This document shows positions 29,244 to 40,461 of a stretch of DNA of 64,000 bases, piece after piece. Below the pieces are notes generated by a model. The model ran no database searches. It was not told the DNA's origin and saw only the letters and a list, made by a program, of their open reading frames with translations. Every line of letters begins with the position of its first letter. Position 1 is the first letter of the stretch. The DNA comes from Rhodotorula mucilaginosa. Taxonomy: Eukaryota > Basidiomycota > Microbotryomycetes > Sporidiobolales > Sporidiobolaceae. The stretch is from positions 1 to 64,000 of the forward strand of contig CP137881.1 in assembly GCA_034406715.1 (NCBI GenBank). Direction: 5' to 3'. The position numbers and the translations under genes are program-made.

Positions 29244-29700
29244 TCACTGCCCACTTTGCCATAAGCAGACACTTGCACTGGCAATCTATTGGCCTGTAGG
29301 ATCAAGTCCTGAGAACAGCTCTTGCACTGATGCCGCAAAAGAAGTCTGTTTTTGAACTGCGTGTCCTGATCACGCAGCACTGTGAGCAGTAATTGTTATT
29401 TGCATGTCTTGCTACAAGTATGGGACACCAGGTCATTGCAAGCACATCTGCTGCAATGAAGGTGGGTCCTGTTTTGGGAAAACTAGTTTCCGAACTCATT
29501 GTTGCTCTGTCATACAGGCCTTGAGGTCAACACACTGTTGTTCATGTACTAGGAGTATACTCACTGCAGTGGCTCATCTGGAGCATGCACAGCAAATCTG
29601 TCACAAAGGACAAGTGGCAGAATCGGGGTTCTCAAAAGGGATCACAACCACTCCACAGGGGAGTTTTGTTAGGGGTCCCTAATCCAGCATACAAAGTGTA
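29098..29700. mobile_element. Probable decayed retroelement fragment, family unknown
   Basis: Base composition falls toward balance compared with the GC-rich surroundings. The stretch contains an A30 tract (29211-29240). A short open piece on the plus strand (about 29,404-29,460) reads like a zinc knuckle, with Cys/His spacing around GTPGHCKHIC. Zinc knuckles occur in retroelement Gag-like proteins, hence the suggestion of a fossil. No ends, target duplication or polymerase domain can be recognised. It abuts the worn end of the array, a typical dumping ground for insertions. Confidence 0.25.
29211..29240 (+). repeat. A30 homopolymer
   Basis: Thirty consecutive A on the plus strand. It could be the tail of a target-primed retrocopy whose body lies to the left (about 29,098-29,210), or simple slippage. 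Confidence 0.95.
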
Positions 29701-29842
29701 GCTCAAGCTTTGCTCAAGACGTGTCTGGACCTGTAGTCAAGTATGTGCTTGAGCGGGGTGAGCGGGGACAGCCCGGAGCAACCAAAAAGACGGAAAACCT
29801 TTGGAGCGTTTTCTAGCCGACCAGACGGTCTCTAGGCGCGCC

Positions 29843-29846
29843 AAAA
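29843..29846 (-). terminator. Pol III T4 terminator of the tRNA-Cys
   Basis: Four T on the minus strand, three bases past the discriminator base; the usual RNA polymerase III stop. Confidence 0.8.
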
Positions 29847-29849
29847 GAG

Positions 29850-29931
29850 AGTCCCCAGCCGGGATTGAACCGGCGACCTACAGATACACAGTTTATTGCA
29901 GTCTGCCGCTCTGCCACTGAGCTATAGAGAC
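29850..29931 (-). tRNA. tRNA-Cys (GCA) with a 10-nt intron
   Basis: The minus strand folds as a full cloverleaf. Acceptor stem GTCTCTA pairs with TGGGGAC, allowing G-T pairs. D arm is GCTC/GAGC. Anticodon stem is GCAGA/TCTGT. T stem is GCCGG/CCGGC around TTCAATC. The 17-nt anticodon loop resolves to CT-GCA-A plus a 10-base intron (TAAACTGTGT) after position 37, then A. The base after the acceptor stem is U73, the identity base of cysteine tRNAs, which supports the GCA reading. No CCA is encoded, as expected in eukaryotes. A- and B-box promoters are internal. Confidence 0.93.
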
Positions 29932-31183
29932 GTTGTTAGAACATCAGGTTTTGTTTTGCGTACTGATCCGGCCAACTAGCTGGACGGACCGGCCCGTGCG
30001 GACTCGCGTTCGTCTCAGCATGAACCACAGCATCCCCAGAGCCAAAAGCCAAAAGCCCGCGAGGACGTCCGAATCTAGTTTCGACCGTCAACCCAATCCC
30101 GTTGGAGCCTTTTCATAGCTAGTCCCCCCCTTCTTTGCCTCCGCAATTCTCACTCTGTCTTGCTACCTGTCCAATTCAGCCTCTGTCAGGTGCCTCATAC
30201 ATGTCTATTATTGGTGTGTACAGGGCCCTTACAGATGACGTCCCGTGCATTCGAGTCCTTTGAGAAGGTCGACCTCTCCCTTCCGAACCCAAGAGTGTTT
30301 CGGCCAGATTCCCTCGGCATAGCGCTTTCTCCGTCCTCTGCAGTGCAGCGGAGTCGGACTCCTCGAAGCTGTACCAGCTGGTCTGATAAGGCACCCCCAG
30401 GTCCGAGGCCGCGTGAGACTTAATCGCCATATGAGCAGCGCATCACCCGAATTGAGGCCCAAACAGGCATCGGCAGCCCACCACTGATTTCCAGTCATCT
30501 GGTTCTTACGCACAACAAGCTGTGCAGAGATGCCAGCACCTGGCTACGACGGGCCTCGTTGAACATCGATGCGTTGAATTGCGGAAGTTTTTTGCACGTG
30601 CTAGACACGCGGCGCCCATATGAACTCAGACCTGACACCTATAGCAGCTACAGCTTCTGCGTTGGCTGCTCTACCAAAATATATGGACCTCGATACCGGG
30701 TCTCCGCTCAGCAAGTTCAGGACTGATTTTCGCTGCTGAACCTCGCTCTCCTCAACATGCTGCTGCTTGCGGGACAGAAATACCGTACGCGCACACTTGA
30801 TCGCGGCTGGTGGGACGCCGGACCGAATCCAGACTGGAAGGCTAGAAAGGACAGGAATTGTGCAATTGATTTGTCACTTCTGCAGCCTTTACGCCCAAAA
30901 ATTCCGGCGCAGCCTCACTGGGGACGAGTCAGAAAGGCAGAGGCGTCCATGTTCCCCCCAGTGCCGATCATCCCATCCGACTGGCCTGCCTGTACAGACA
31001 GCCAGTCGCCCGCCCAGAATCCCGGATTCTCTTGGAGGAGGAAATCTCGGCTCCCGAGATCGTCCTGCCAAAGAAGGGGCGAAGTCCGACCGGATCGCAG
31101 AACAGCGACGGTCGGGTGCGCGAGCGGAGTCAAAGCACCCGGCGCGGAAGTGGTGCCCCAGGACGAGAGGCCAAAGCCGACCA
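29932..31183. other. Gene-poor interval between tRNA-Cys and transcription factor
   Basis: About 1.25 kb without a coding frame I can support. A 200-codon plus-strand frame at 30757-31359 overlaps the 3' end of the transcription factor gene and has an arginine/proline-rich shadow composition. The part next to 31,183 should hold the 3' UTR of the neighbour. I see no repeat, tRNA or element ends here. Confidence 0.6.
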
Positions 31184-33586
31184 CTAGTCAAGAGGGACGA
31201 GTATCAGCACAGCGCTTCTCCGACACCCCCTGCGATCGGAACCAAACGCACCTTCGCCCTCTGCGGGAGTTGCCGAAAGCTGATCCAGCAACTGCGAGCA
31301 CTTCCTCGCCCAGTTGTCCATCCTCGCTTTCGCGAGCATACCCCGGTCCTCGGTCGTGATCGGCGAACCGACGTGGCTCATGTCGATCTCGCGCGCATTC
31401 TTGGTCATCGACTCGAGGTGCCACGACAAGCCGCGCCACGGTCGCTGCATCCGTTCGAGAGTGGTCTGGCAAATAACGATGGCGCGCTCGAGCGGCTCGA
31501 CTTGGTATTTCGGCGTATCCTGCGGTAACGACTTGAGCAACGCCGATGCGGCTCGACCGGCCATCATGATCGGCTGCGAGAGCGTAGGCGTGCACAAAAA
31601 GGCATCGTTCGAGATCAGACCCGAGTAGGCGAGCATGTCGCCGATGCTGATCGCGGTCGAACCGCTCTGAGGCGTCAGCCGGCCGCCGTCCGGGTCGACG
31701 GTGCCGGGTTGCGTGAACAGGAGGGCGGCTTGATGGATCGCGAGATGGATCGCCTGGTGCCATATCGAGAGAAGCAAGAAGGCGGGAGCGCACCCGGCGC
31801 TGACGTACGCGCTGAAAGTCGGGATCGAGAACTGGAGCGCGGCGGGTAAACTCGCTTGGAATTCCGCGAGCTCGAGCTGGACCGCATGCGGCACCCGCGG
31901 GACGTGTGTCGGCGACGAGTTCGAGTTGACGGCGTCGGAGACGTTTCCGAGGATGAGGAACAGGCGGCACAGGACTGGGAACGGATCGGGCAGGACGACA
32001 CCTTGGGCGGTGCGGACCGAGTCTCGAGGAGGCGGTAGTTCGACCTGCAGAGATGGCGAGTCGGTAAGCACACGCGCGAGTCCTCCTAGTAGGCTAAAGG
32101 TCGCATATGCGCACGTCAATCTGAGAGAGAGGCAACGTTGCGACTCGTCCGGTCCCGCACGAGATGATCCGATCGAGGCAAACAACTGCCCAAAAGATGC
32201 GAGATCGCAAAGCCGCCTCGGCCGCGTCCTGCGTGGCGAACGGCTGTGTGTGTGTGTGTGCGAGTCGTTAGTCAACAGAGCGTGTCTTTAAACCGATGCG
32301 AAGAAAACAACGCACCTTGTGCAAGCCCATATCGATGCAAGCCCGGATGGCCATTCCGCTGTACGCCCACAAGCCGCTATCTCGATCCGCGCCGTGCTCA
32401 TGATATGCGAGAAGGAGAAGACTGTAGACAATGTCGAGGGATGGGAGGGCCAGGTGCGCGACGATGAGAGCCTTGGCGCGATCGGCGAGCGCTTCGGCTG
32501 CCGGACATGGCGTTTCGGGTCGCATCCTGCATAGACGGGACGAGCTCAGGGATCTGTTCAAGAAACACTCCGAATTGACTGGACCGACCGTTTGACAAGC
32601 ATGTGCATGCACGTCAACACCAACTCGCTCAGAGTCCCTCGAGACAAGCTCTCGAGCGTGTCGGCGAGCGGCATGTAGGGCAGGTAACTCTCGAACAAGG
32701 TGTAGAAAGTCCGTATTGTCGATTCAGCATCGGCGGACTCGAGCAAGGGGTCGATCGGAGTTGGAGACGTGGGAGAGCGTCCGGTCGTGGTCGAGGGATC
32801 GCGTTCGGCCACGACGACGGAAAGGGAACGGAATGGCGCGCCGGGACCGGGCGGAGCGACCGACGTCAAACCTGTTCGTGCATTTGGTTATTCAACACGT
32901 GAGCGATGGACGGGCGCCGAGACAACCCTTCCCCCTAAAAAAAAAGAGAAGCAATCCTCACCTAGCCAGCGGAAGAACGGCTGTCGCACGACGATGGGCG
33001 GTACTGCGTTGGTCGGCGAGCCTTCTCCCTCGCTCGACTCGGGCGCGAGTAGCGGACCGATCCCTCCTCCTCCGGTTGCAATCGAAGGTCCACTGAAACT
33101 CGCCGCCCTGCCCGCCGCCGCCGCCGCCGCCGCCATTGCTGACGGATCGTCGTTCGCATGCTGCTGCTGTTGGTGGTGCAATCTCTCCGTAGACGATGAC
33201 CCTCGTCTCTTCCTCGGTTGATTCAACTGTCCCTGCTGCTCCTGCTGTTGTTGTTGCTGGCCTTTTCTCGAATTGCCCGCCGGGTCGTAGTAGCACTCGA
33301 CGCTCTTGCGCAAACACCTCGCGCAATGGGGCGCTTCGCCCGAGCAACGGACTTTGGCGGTGAAGCACGCTACGCATGCTCGACGGATGCGACTCTTCGT
33401 CGTCGTCGTCGTCGTTGTCGTCGGTGCGGGGGGTAGAGGAGGAGGAAATGCCGCGGCGCCTTGTTGCTCGACGGCCTGATCCGCGAGTCCTGCGACGCTC
33501 ATCGGCGGTGGGAGCGGCGTCTTTGAAGTCGACGCGAAGCTGTTGCCAGACGTCGTCGAAGAGGCAGCAGCTGCAGCGGCCGACAT
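31184..33586 (-). CDS. Zn2Cys6 fungal transcription factor
   Basis: Five exons: 33586-32962, 32871-32589, 32526-32316, 32243-32115 and 32044-31184, giving 702 residues with all phases consistent. Residues about 71-98 form the binuclear zinc cluster, C-x2-C-x6-C-x6-C-x2-C-x6-C (CVACFTAKVRC, then CARCLRKSVEC). Gln-, Ala- and Gly-rich linkers follow. The fungal-specific (MHR) domain is marked by LWAYSGMAIRACIDMGLHK at about 353-373 and GRVATLPLSQIDVELP at about 400. It is a nuclear DNA-binding regulator; the targets cannot be read from sequence. The first in-frame ATG is used, since the longer frame opens with GTG, and a further 5' exon is possible. The intron at 32244-32315 ends in a CA repeat directly before its AG. 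The second-exon donor (GTCGGT) is the least certain junction. Confidence 0.85.
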
Positions 33587-33853
33587 GGCCTCGCGGGAAA
33601 GCCTCTTGACAACGGGCACTCGAGATTACCGGCTAACTCGGCTAGCAGCCGCTTATTCTGATGAAGCACGAGCGGCGTGGGCGTCAAGAGTGGGACAGAG
33701 CTGGGGAGCGGAGGAACGCGAGATCGAAAACGAGGGGAAGCGAACCGGGGGCCCAACTCCATCGATCTCTTCCGCTGCAGCTGCTGCCGACAGCCGTAAA
33801 GTACTTGTGCCGCAGCGTAGAAGAGTGTATACACGCGCGCCATCACATTACAG

Positions 33854-35448
33854 CTACGCGCCTCCGAGACTTTTCAACAACTCGTCAATGTCCATCATGC
33901 CGGTCGAAGGCGCACCAGACCCTCCTCCGGGGTTGCCATTCGTACCACTTCCCGAGGTGAGGATCGAAAAGTCGAGATCCGACCCTCCTGCTGGTACTGC
34001 ACTCGACGAACCCCCCATCGAGGACGACGACGGCGGCGGCGGCGGCGCGAGTCCGAGGGAAGCGAAATCAAAGCTGGAAAAGTCAAACTCTTCTGAAGCT
34101 GGGATCGCGGTTGCTGCCGGTGCTGGCGCTGGCGCCGGTGTTGGCCGGGTCGTTGTCCCAGAAGTAGCGGCGGTGTTCGTCGTCGTCGTCGTCGCTGCTG
34201 ATCCGGACGACCCAGGCGCCGACGTGCCAGTCCCGCCGCTCGAGGATCCCGCGCCGCCACCATTGCTGCTGCCACCGCCTCCCGTGACGGTCCCTACCGC
34301 GGGGGGTGCCACGTCCAGTCCGAGTCCGAGTCCGAGCCCGGTCGCCTGCCCATGCGCCGCCGAGCCCGCTCCTCCACCGCCGCCGCCACCCGCGCCGCTG
34401 CCACCATCGTGGTTGTTGTTGGCCAGACTCGGATCGAGCAAGAGCGAGGCGTAGTCATCCTCGCCGAAGGTGGGAGCAACTATCGTCGAGCTTGAAGTGC
34501 TGAACGGGGCATTGGGACCGGTGTGGGATAAAGACGCGGAAGAGGCAGAGGCGGAAGAGAAGGCTGGCATGTTGAGGGACGACAGGAGCGCGTCAATGTC
34601 GTCGGCGGTACTGTCTGGGAAGGCAGTCATTGAGGTGGTGTCGCCGAGGTTGTTGTTGACGTCGGAAGAGAGCGGTGCCGAAGACGAGGCGGCGGCGGCA
34701 GCTGTGCTCGTCGACGAGGAAGGCGGTGGGGCGGACGGAACCGGCGCGGCGTTGGTGGACGACGACGATGGCGGCAACTGAAACGGCAGAGACAGGTCCA
34801 TCTCGCTCAGCAGCGACGAGGCCGCGCCTGCTGTGGTCGAGGACGTCGTCGGTGCAGCCTCTGGCGACGATTTCTCGTCCGTCAAGTCGATCTGCATGGT
34901 TGATGTAGTAGCCGCAGAGGGTGCTTCGACGGTGGTTGGCGCTGTCGCAGAAGTAGAAGGAGGGAGCGCAAACGGCATTGCGAGGTCGTCCTGTCGTGGC
35001 CCGTTGTCGTCGTTTGCAGCAGGAGCAGGCGGGGGCGAAACGGCAACGCCTTTGGCTCGCCGGACCTCCCTCTCGAGGACCGCAATGGCGCGCAGCTTCA
35101 GATTTACAAAACTAGTCAATTCCATGTTCCAAGACGCGAGGGTAACAGGGGATGACGGAGACTGACGACTCGTTGCTCGACGGAGCGGCAGACTGCGTCA
35201 AACGCCTGCGTGTCCTTTGCGAGTTGCTTGACGAGGTGGACGGGTGCGGGTGGACCATACTGTGCCGTTCCGTGCTGCTGCAAGCGCGCCTGGTGCGCGA
35301 GTATGCGCGAGAGTTGCAAGGTGGTGGCCTGCCAGGAGAGAGAGAGCGAGTGGGAGGTGAGCTCTGCGGTGGGACTGACAGCCTCGGACAGACACGGACT
35401 TGCCTTGAGTGCAGTCTCGAGTTCTACTTTCGTCTGCGCGTGGCTCAT
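33854..35448 (-). CDS. Ala/Ser/Gly-rich protein of unknown function
   Basis: Two exons, 35448-35167 and 35095-33854, 507 residues. The first about 115 residues are helical and charged (MSHAQTKVELETALKASP, then an LRAIAVLEREVRRAKG helix after the junction) and could form a coiled coil. The rest is almost wholly low-complexity Ser, Ala, Thr, Gly and Pro, with three short acidic-hydrophobic motifs: DDIDALLSSLN, FDFSSFDFASLGL and a C-terminal DIDELLKSL. That pattern of a small helical head and activation-domain-like tails recalls transcription co-regulator subunits, but I cannot name a family. The intron acceptor would be AAG, which is unusual; a slightly different junction is possible. It shares a 128-bp upstream region with the divergent VPS38-like gene. 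Confidence 0.65.
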
Positions 35449-35576
35449 CTCGCACGCCTGCGTGTACTGCAGAGTCGGAGATGAGTTCGGCCGACTGTCT
35501 CGCTCTCGGCCGCTCAACTCTCTCTCGCCTCTTGCACGCGAGCTAATCGCACGCAGGAACGCACCGCGCGAGACGA
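35449..35576. promoter_or_regulatory. Shared 128-bp divergent promoter region
   Basis: The start codons of the low-complexity gene (minus) and the VPS38-like gene (plus) are only 128 bp apart, so both core promoters must lie here or within each other's 5' ends. No TATA box is evident. Confidence 0.4.
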
Positions 35577-38500
35577 TGGTGCTGACCCGCTCCGACAGCG
35601 CCACGTCGGTGTGGGTCTTGCCTCGGCCGCCTCCCGACGCAGATGGCAACTACGCCATCCCGGACCACCGCCAGCTCGCTCAACTCTGCGCAGTCTGCGT
35701 ACACAATCTCGCCCTCGAGCCGCCCTTGCCGTCGCCCGCAGTCGGCGCTGCCGCTCTCGACCAAGACCGGCGCTCGCTCGACTGGACCGCCGGCGGCGGC
35801 ATCCCCACCTCGCAGTGCGACCGCGACCGCGAGGGGATCCGCCCGCTCGCTGGCCCTTCCTCCTCGTCAAACGGAGCCTATCACGGGCCTCGTCGAATAC
35901 GAGCGGCGAGTACAGCCACCGTTGCGGGAGAATGGGCAGGCGCACCCGCACCGACTCCCGACAGGATCCTCTCGTCCTCGTCAACCGTCCCGTCGCCGCC
36001 TCCGCCTCCGCCCGCGTTTCGGAGATCAGTCAGTGCGGGAATGATCAGCACCCGCGGGAGCAACAACACGAGTCGGAGCTCGACCATCATCACGGCGGCG
36101 GCGGCACCACCCGCGTCATCGACGATCGACGAGGAGCAAGAGGTCGCTACGTCTCCTGCGGCTGCAGTTGTCGCCGCCGATGGTCCATCCACTGTCGCCC
36201 GACCAAGCGACTCGACTATCCCGACGAGGAGGCTACGCTCCACATCTCGCGCCTCAGTCGCCTCCTCTTCCGGTTCGACCTCGACCATCCGCGAGGCGCC
36301 TCGAATCCCGCTTCGTCCGCCTTCCGACATCGTCGCCGGACCCTCTGCGGCCTCCAGGCAGCCTCAATCAACCGATTCACGACCCTCGCAGCGCCGCCGT
36401 GCGAAGCAGCCAAAAACTCGCATTCCGGTTCCTCTCGTCGAGAGTTTCGTCTCGCTCGAACTGCTACCGCCTCTCGCTGCTCCAGACGCCGACGGCGCCT
36501 CCGTCACTGAGGCGGCGACGTCGAAGAAAAAGTCCACAACAAGGTCCCGGAGCGGATCCGTGCGGAGCGTGTTTGGCGGAGTAGGCGGTGGAGCAGCAGC
36601 AGCGCCGAGCATGAGTCGAAGCGGGAGTACCGGTTCCGTCCGCGGCGCCGCCGCAACCTCGCCGTCGTCGTCGTCGAGCGCGATCCCTTCCCCTCGAAAA
36701 CGGATGCGACGTCGGACCATCTCGTCCGCTGCGTTATTTGCACCGTTACCGACTCTGGCGTCTCTGGCAGCGGGCAACGGTGCCAACAAGAGCGCGAGCC
36801 CGACAACAGCAACAGAAACAGATGATCGGGCAGATGATGACCAGGGGCACCCTTTCTACGTGTCGGACGTCGCGGATCCGGCGACCCATGCCACGTTCTT
36901 CCTCGACCCGGAGAACTGCTTCCTTCCGTCCGGACCCACCACCACCACCACCACCATTGTCGACGGCGATCCGACCGCCCCTCGCAACAAAGACGACTGC
37001 CCCAGAATCGCCGCTTTTCCCGAAGAGATCCAAGACTGGCCTGGGTGGCGGCAGAGTCGCTTCAAGGCGACGCTGTGGGGTCGCAGGGAGGAGGAGGAGG
37101 GCGCGAAAAGTCGAGATCGAGATCGGATGGCTGGACGAAATGGCAAACAACGACAAGAGATGCCGAATCCTCCTCCTGCTGTTGCTGCTACATCCTCCTC
37201 GGACGGTTGGCGAGTCCTCGTCGAGTGGGAGGTGGACCTTGCGGGGCTGACAAGCCTCGGACGAGATGTGAGTTGTTTGAGGTTCAGCAGAAACAAAAAG
37301 CTGTCGTTGTCCCCCGTTGACGCCTCCCCCCGCACATAGCCCACCGATTTTCCCGAACTGCCGCCAAACACGCTCGTGTTTGCACTCTCGAGTGACGGCG
37401 GGGTGGTCTCGTCCTTCCCGCCCGTGGACCCCTCCACCTCGTCGTCATCAGGCCTGTCGGCGAACCTACCCCCCGCGGACCACCTCGAGTACTTTACCGC
37501 TCCGATCCCGCTCCTGCAGAGGGCGTATCGTCGACGACTCCGGGCGGCGCGACGAGCTCGAATCGCGACGCTGCAGCACCAACACCAGCAACCACATCAA
37601 CAGCGAAGCTGGTCCGAGGATGAGTTGTCGGATTATCTCGACTGTTGCTACGAATCGGATTGCTCATCGTGCGAAGAGGGGGAAGGGAGGAGGTCGGATG
37701 TTGACGATGACGATGAGGATGGAGTTACGGGCGGACATGCATCCGATCCCGGCGTCGTCTCGCAGGCGAGGATGGCCGGGATGCTCGTCGGCGGCGGCGG
37801 GAGGAAGCGGAGCGACACGATTCGTTCCCGCAGAGCGGCGGCCGGGATGGGGAGAAGAGGAGGGACCATTATCTCCCTGCGCAACGGCGGCCCGAACCGG
37901 ACCCGATACCACCACCACCAGACCGTAGCGGAGGAGGAGCAACAACTGCGCCGGCAAGCGCGACTCCGAGCGGCGGAGGAAGTGCTCGAGAAGAGCCGAA
38001 GGGAGACGCGGATGGTTCGAGCGGCGGGGTGGGACGAGATTCGCAGGTTGTGCGAGGCGAGGTGGGAATTGGAAAGGGGCTCGAGGGAGGTCAAGGTGGC
38101 GAGGGAGGCGGTGGAGAGGGCTTTGGGCGCGGACGACGAGACCGGTTGGGCTGCCCAGGTGAGCGGAGAGAGAGGAGCTTCCTTTATTGTTTTTGCGCGA
38201 GTTGTGGGATTTGTTTCCTGATCGACATGTGGCTGGGTCAACAGGAGCGATTCCGATCCGAGCTGCAAGACAGGCTCGACGACCTCGAAGGCGTCAAAGA
38301 AGCCGTCGAGGCCGAACTGTCGGAAGGTCCGTTGCGACTTCCTTTCAACCACATCTCAGCTCGCCCGCAAGCGCGTTTGACCAACGCTTTGTACCGGTGC
38401 AGAACAACACGAGCTCGATATCCGGGCAGCTCTTCTCCGTCAGCGGAGACGGCGGCTCGAGAAAGCCAAGCAGCTCGAGACGGCTCAGCTGGAACAGCTC

Positions 38501-39845
38501 GATCGCAACTCGACACTCCTCGATGGGGTCAGGTTCGTGCCCAATCCCGAAACCTTGCGACTCGCAGGAGACCAGCCCGCTGAAACTGGTTCCTCGGATA
38601 CTATATGTGTGCAGCCAAGAGGTGGCCGATTTGGCTCACTCGACGCAGACCCGGCAAACGCAACTCATCACTCTGCTCTCGCACATCTTCCCCATCGAAC
38701 CCGTGCCGACCGCTCCAAGAGGAGTCTCGCCCGACTTGCTCTTCTCGATCCTGGGCATCGCGCTTCCAAACTCGACATTTCCCTCGTCGTATTCGGACGA
38801 CCTCGCCTCGTCTGCGCTCGGGTACGCCGCACAGGTCACTCAACTCTTGGCAGCGTACCTCGCCGTGCCCGTGGCGTACCCGATCACGTGCCGCGGCAGT
38901 CGGTCCTACCTGCGGGACGAGATCAGCATGATGAAAGGGTCCAGGGCGTTTCCGCTTTTTGCAAAGGGGGTCGACCGGTACCGGTTCGATTATGCCGTCT
39001 TTCTTCTCAACAAAAACATCGAACAGGTGGGTCCCCCTGCGAGCCAAACTCGCCCCCGCAAAGTCTGCAATGCTGACCCGCCGCCGCAGCTCATGTTTTC
39101 GCAGGGCTTGACCGTCCTCGATCTGCGCAACACGCTCCCGAACCTCATGACCCTCATGCTCAGCCTCTCTTACGACCCTTCGCATGACGACTATCTTGCT
39201 TCCACCTTGTTGCCCACGGGCCCTTTCGCCGACCAACCGTCGTCGCCCGTCGCCGTGGACGATGTCGAGGACGCGCGGGTTGCGTCTGCAGACGACGACG
39301 AGGCGAGTTCGCTGCTTCGCCCGAACGGGACGCAAGGAGAAGAACGCGCATCGACGAGGACGCGCTCTTCGCGCTCGGGGTCGAACGCGTCGACGATCAG
39401 GCCATCCCGGCCGCAGGAGAATACCGAAACCCTCATTTCCGACGTCGGCGACCCCGGCACCTCGTCTGCTCCAGCAAGTGACGCGGCAGCCTCGCTCGCC
39501 GAGCCCCGCTCATCGGCGGACGCAGGTCCCGCCCCGACTCCGACCAGCCGCAGCAAAGGCCGTCGCCTCCGCCGACGTTCCTCATCGAGTGCGAGCGAGA
39601 AGGTCACGCTCGTGACGACCGTACAGAAGGCGGCTGCTCAGCCACACGGCCGGTCCAGCTCGAGTGGGAGTACCGCGAGCAGCATCGGGAGTGGTGGTGG
39701 GGGAACTGGCTATGGCGCCAAGCTCCGAGAAGGGCTATGGACTGTGGTGGCTGGGAGTGCGGGAAGGCGCGAATCCTCCGGCCCGCGCGAGGCGGCGACT
39801 CCGGCAGAGGATCGGTCGCACGCCGCCCCGGCGACGACCTCTTGA
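35577..39845 (+). CDS. VPS38/UVRAG-like subunit of PI3-kinase complex II
   Basis: Six exons: 35577-37267, 37340-38158, 38245-38326, 38403-38527, 38568-39027 and 39090-39845, in phase, 1,310 residues. The core resembles the Atg14/UVRAG family, whose members bridge Vps34, Vps15 and Vps30/Beclin in endosomal sorting and autophagy. Evidence: a long charged coiled coil at roughly 690-900 (ERFRSELQDRLDDLEGVKEA; RRRRLEKAKQLETAQLEQL), then LLSHIFPIEPV near 930, a SRAFPLFAKGVDRYRFDYAV block, FLLNKNIEQ near 1,055 and LRNTLPNLMTLML near 1,070. The first 550 residues and the last 230 are Ser/Pro/Thr-rich and probably disordered, so the protein is much longer than yeast Vps38. The intron at 38528-38567 is only 40 nt and is the weakest call. 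A Cys-x2-Cys near residue 40 has no clear role. Confidence 0.78.
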
Positions 39846-40461
39846 TGCAGGGATAACAGTACGGCGGATATCCATAATCACGCAAAGCACCTCCGCATCT
39901 TGTTTATTTGCCGGAAGGAATGATGCATTTCCTGCCCTCACCTCAAATTGCGGGAGAAATGCGAGTCACGATTATGGCGAGTCTCGAATGTCGGCCTGAA
40001 TGCTACCACAGCCCGTCAGAAATAACCGGGAGCAAGAATGATTCGCTCGGTGGATTTGTGTGTGATGATCGAGAAGGAGTCCGAGCCAGCTGCACGTCCT
40101 TGACCCACTCGCTCGACGCGCAAGCCGACAGTGCGACTGCAGTGCTTGACTGCACAGCTGCCTACCCTTGCCCGCTGCAGCGCAAGCGTGCTCTCTGCGC
40201 CTAGTTCTCGCCGACCGCCGCCGTCACCTTTCTCGTTTCCGATCCCGCCGCCGCCGCAAGTCCCGCTCGCTCGCTCGACGCGGCGCTCTCGCTAGCCGTG
40301 CAGCCGACTTGACTGCGACTCTCGTTCAAAACCAAGCGAGACGAGGTGATTGTGCCCGCCCGAACCGAGGCAACATCGGCGTCGTTGCGCCTGTATTTGG
40401 AGCCGGAAAGGAACCTGTTTCCGCCTCAGAGACGACTTAATCGGAGCGTGAACAGTCCACA
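39846..40461. other. Intergenic region between VPS38-like and membrane-protein genes
   Basis: About 600 bp. It should hold the 3' UTR of the upstream gene (left part, relatively AT-rich around 39,850-40,060) and the promoter of the next, with a pyrimidine-rich run around 40,200-40,270. No further feature seen. Confidence 0.6.

Noticed and set aside
30757-31359. 200-codon frame in the gene-poor interval
   Set aside because: Arg/Pro-rich shadow composition, overlap with the transcription factor's last exon, and no domain or intron structure.
33587-33619. Eleven extra N-terminal residues on the Zn2Cys6 factor
   Set aside because: The extension begins with GTG; the first ATG at 33586 is preferred.
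35210-35576. Extension of the VPS38-like frame upstream of 35577
   Set aside because: The frame is open by chance over the first exon of the divergent gene; the ATG at 35577 gives separate, non-overlapping starts.
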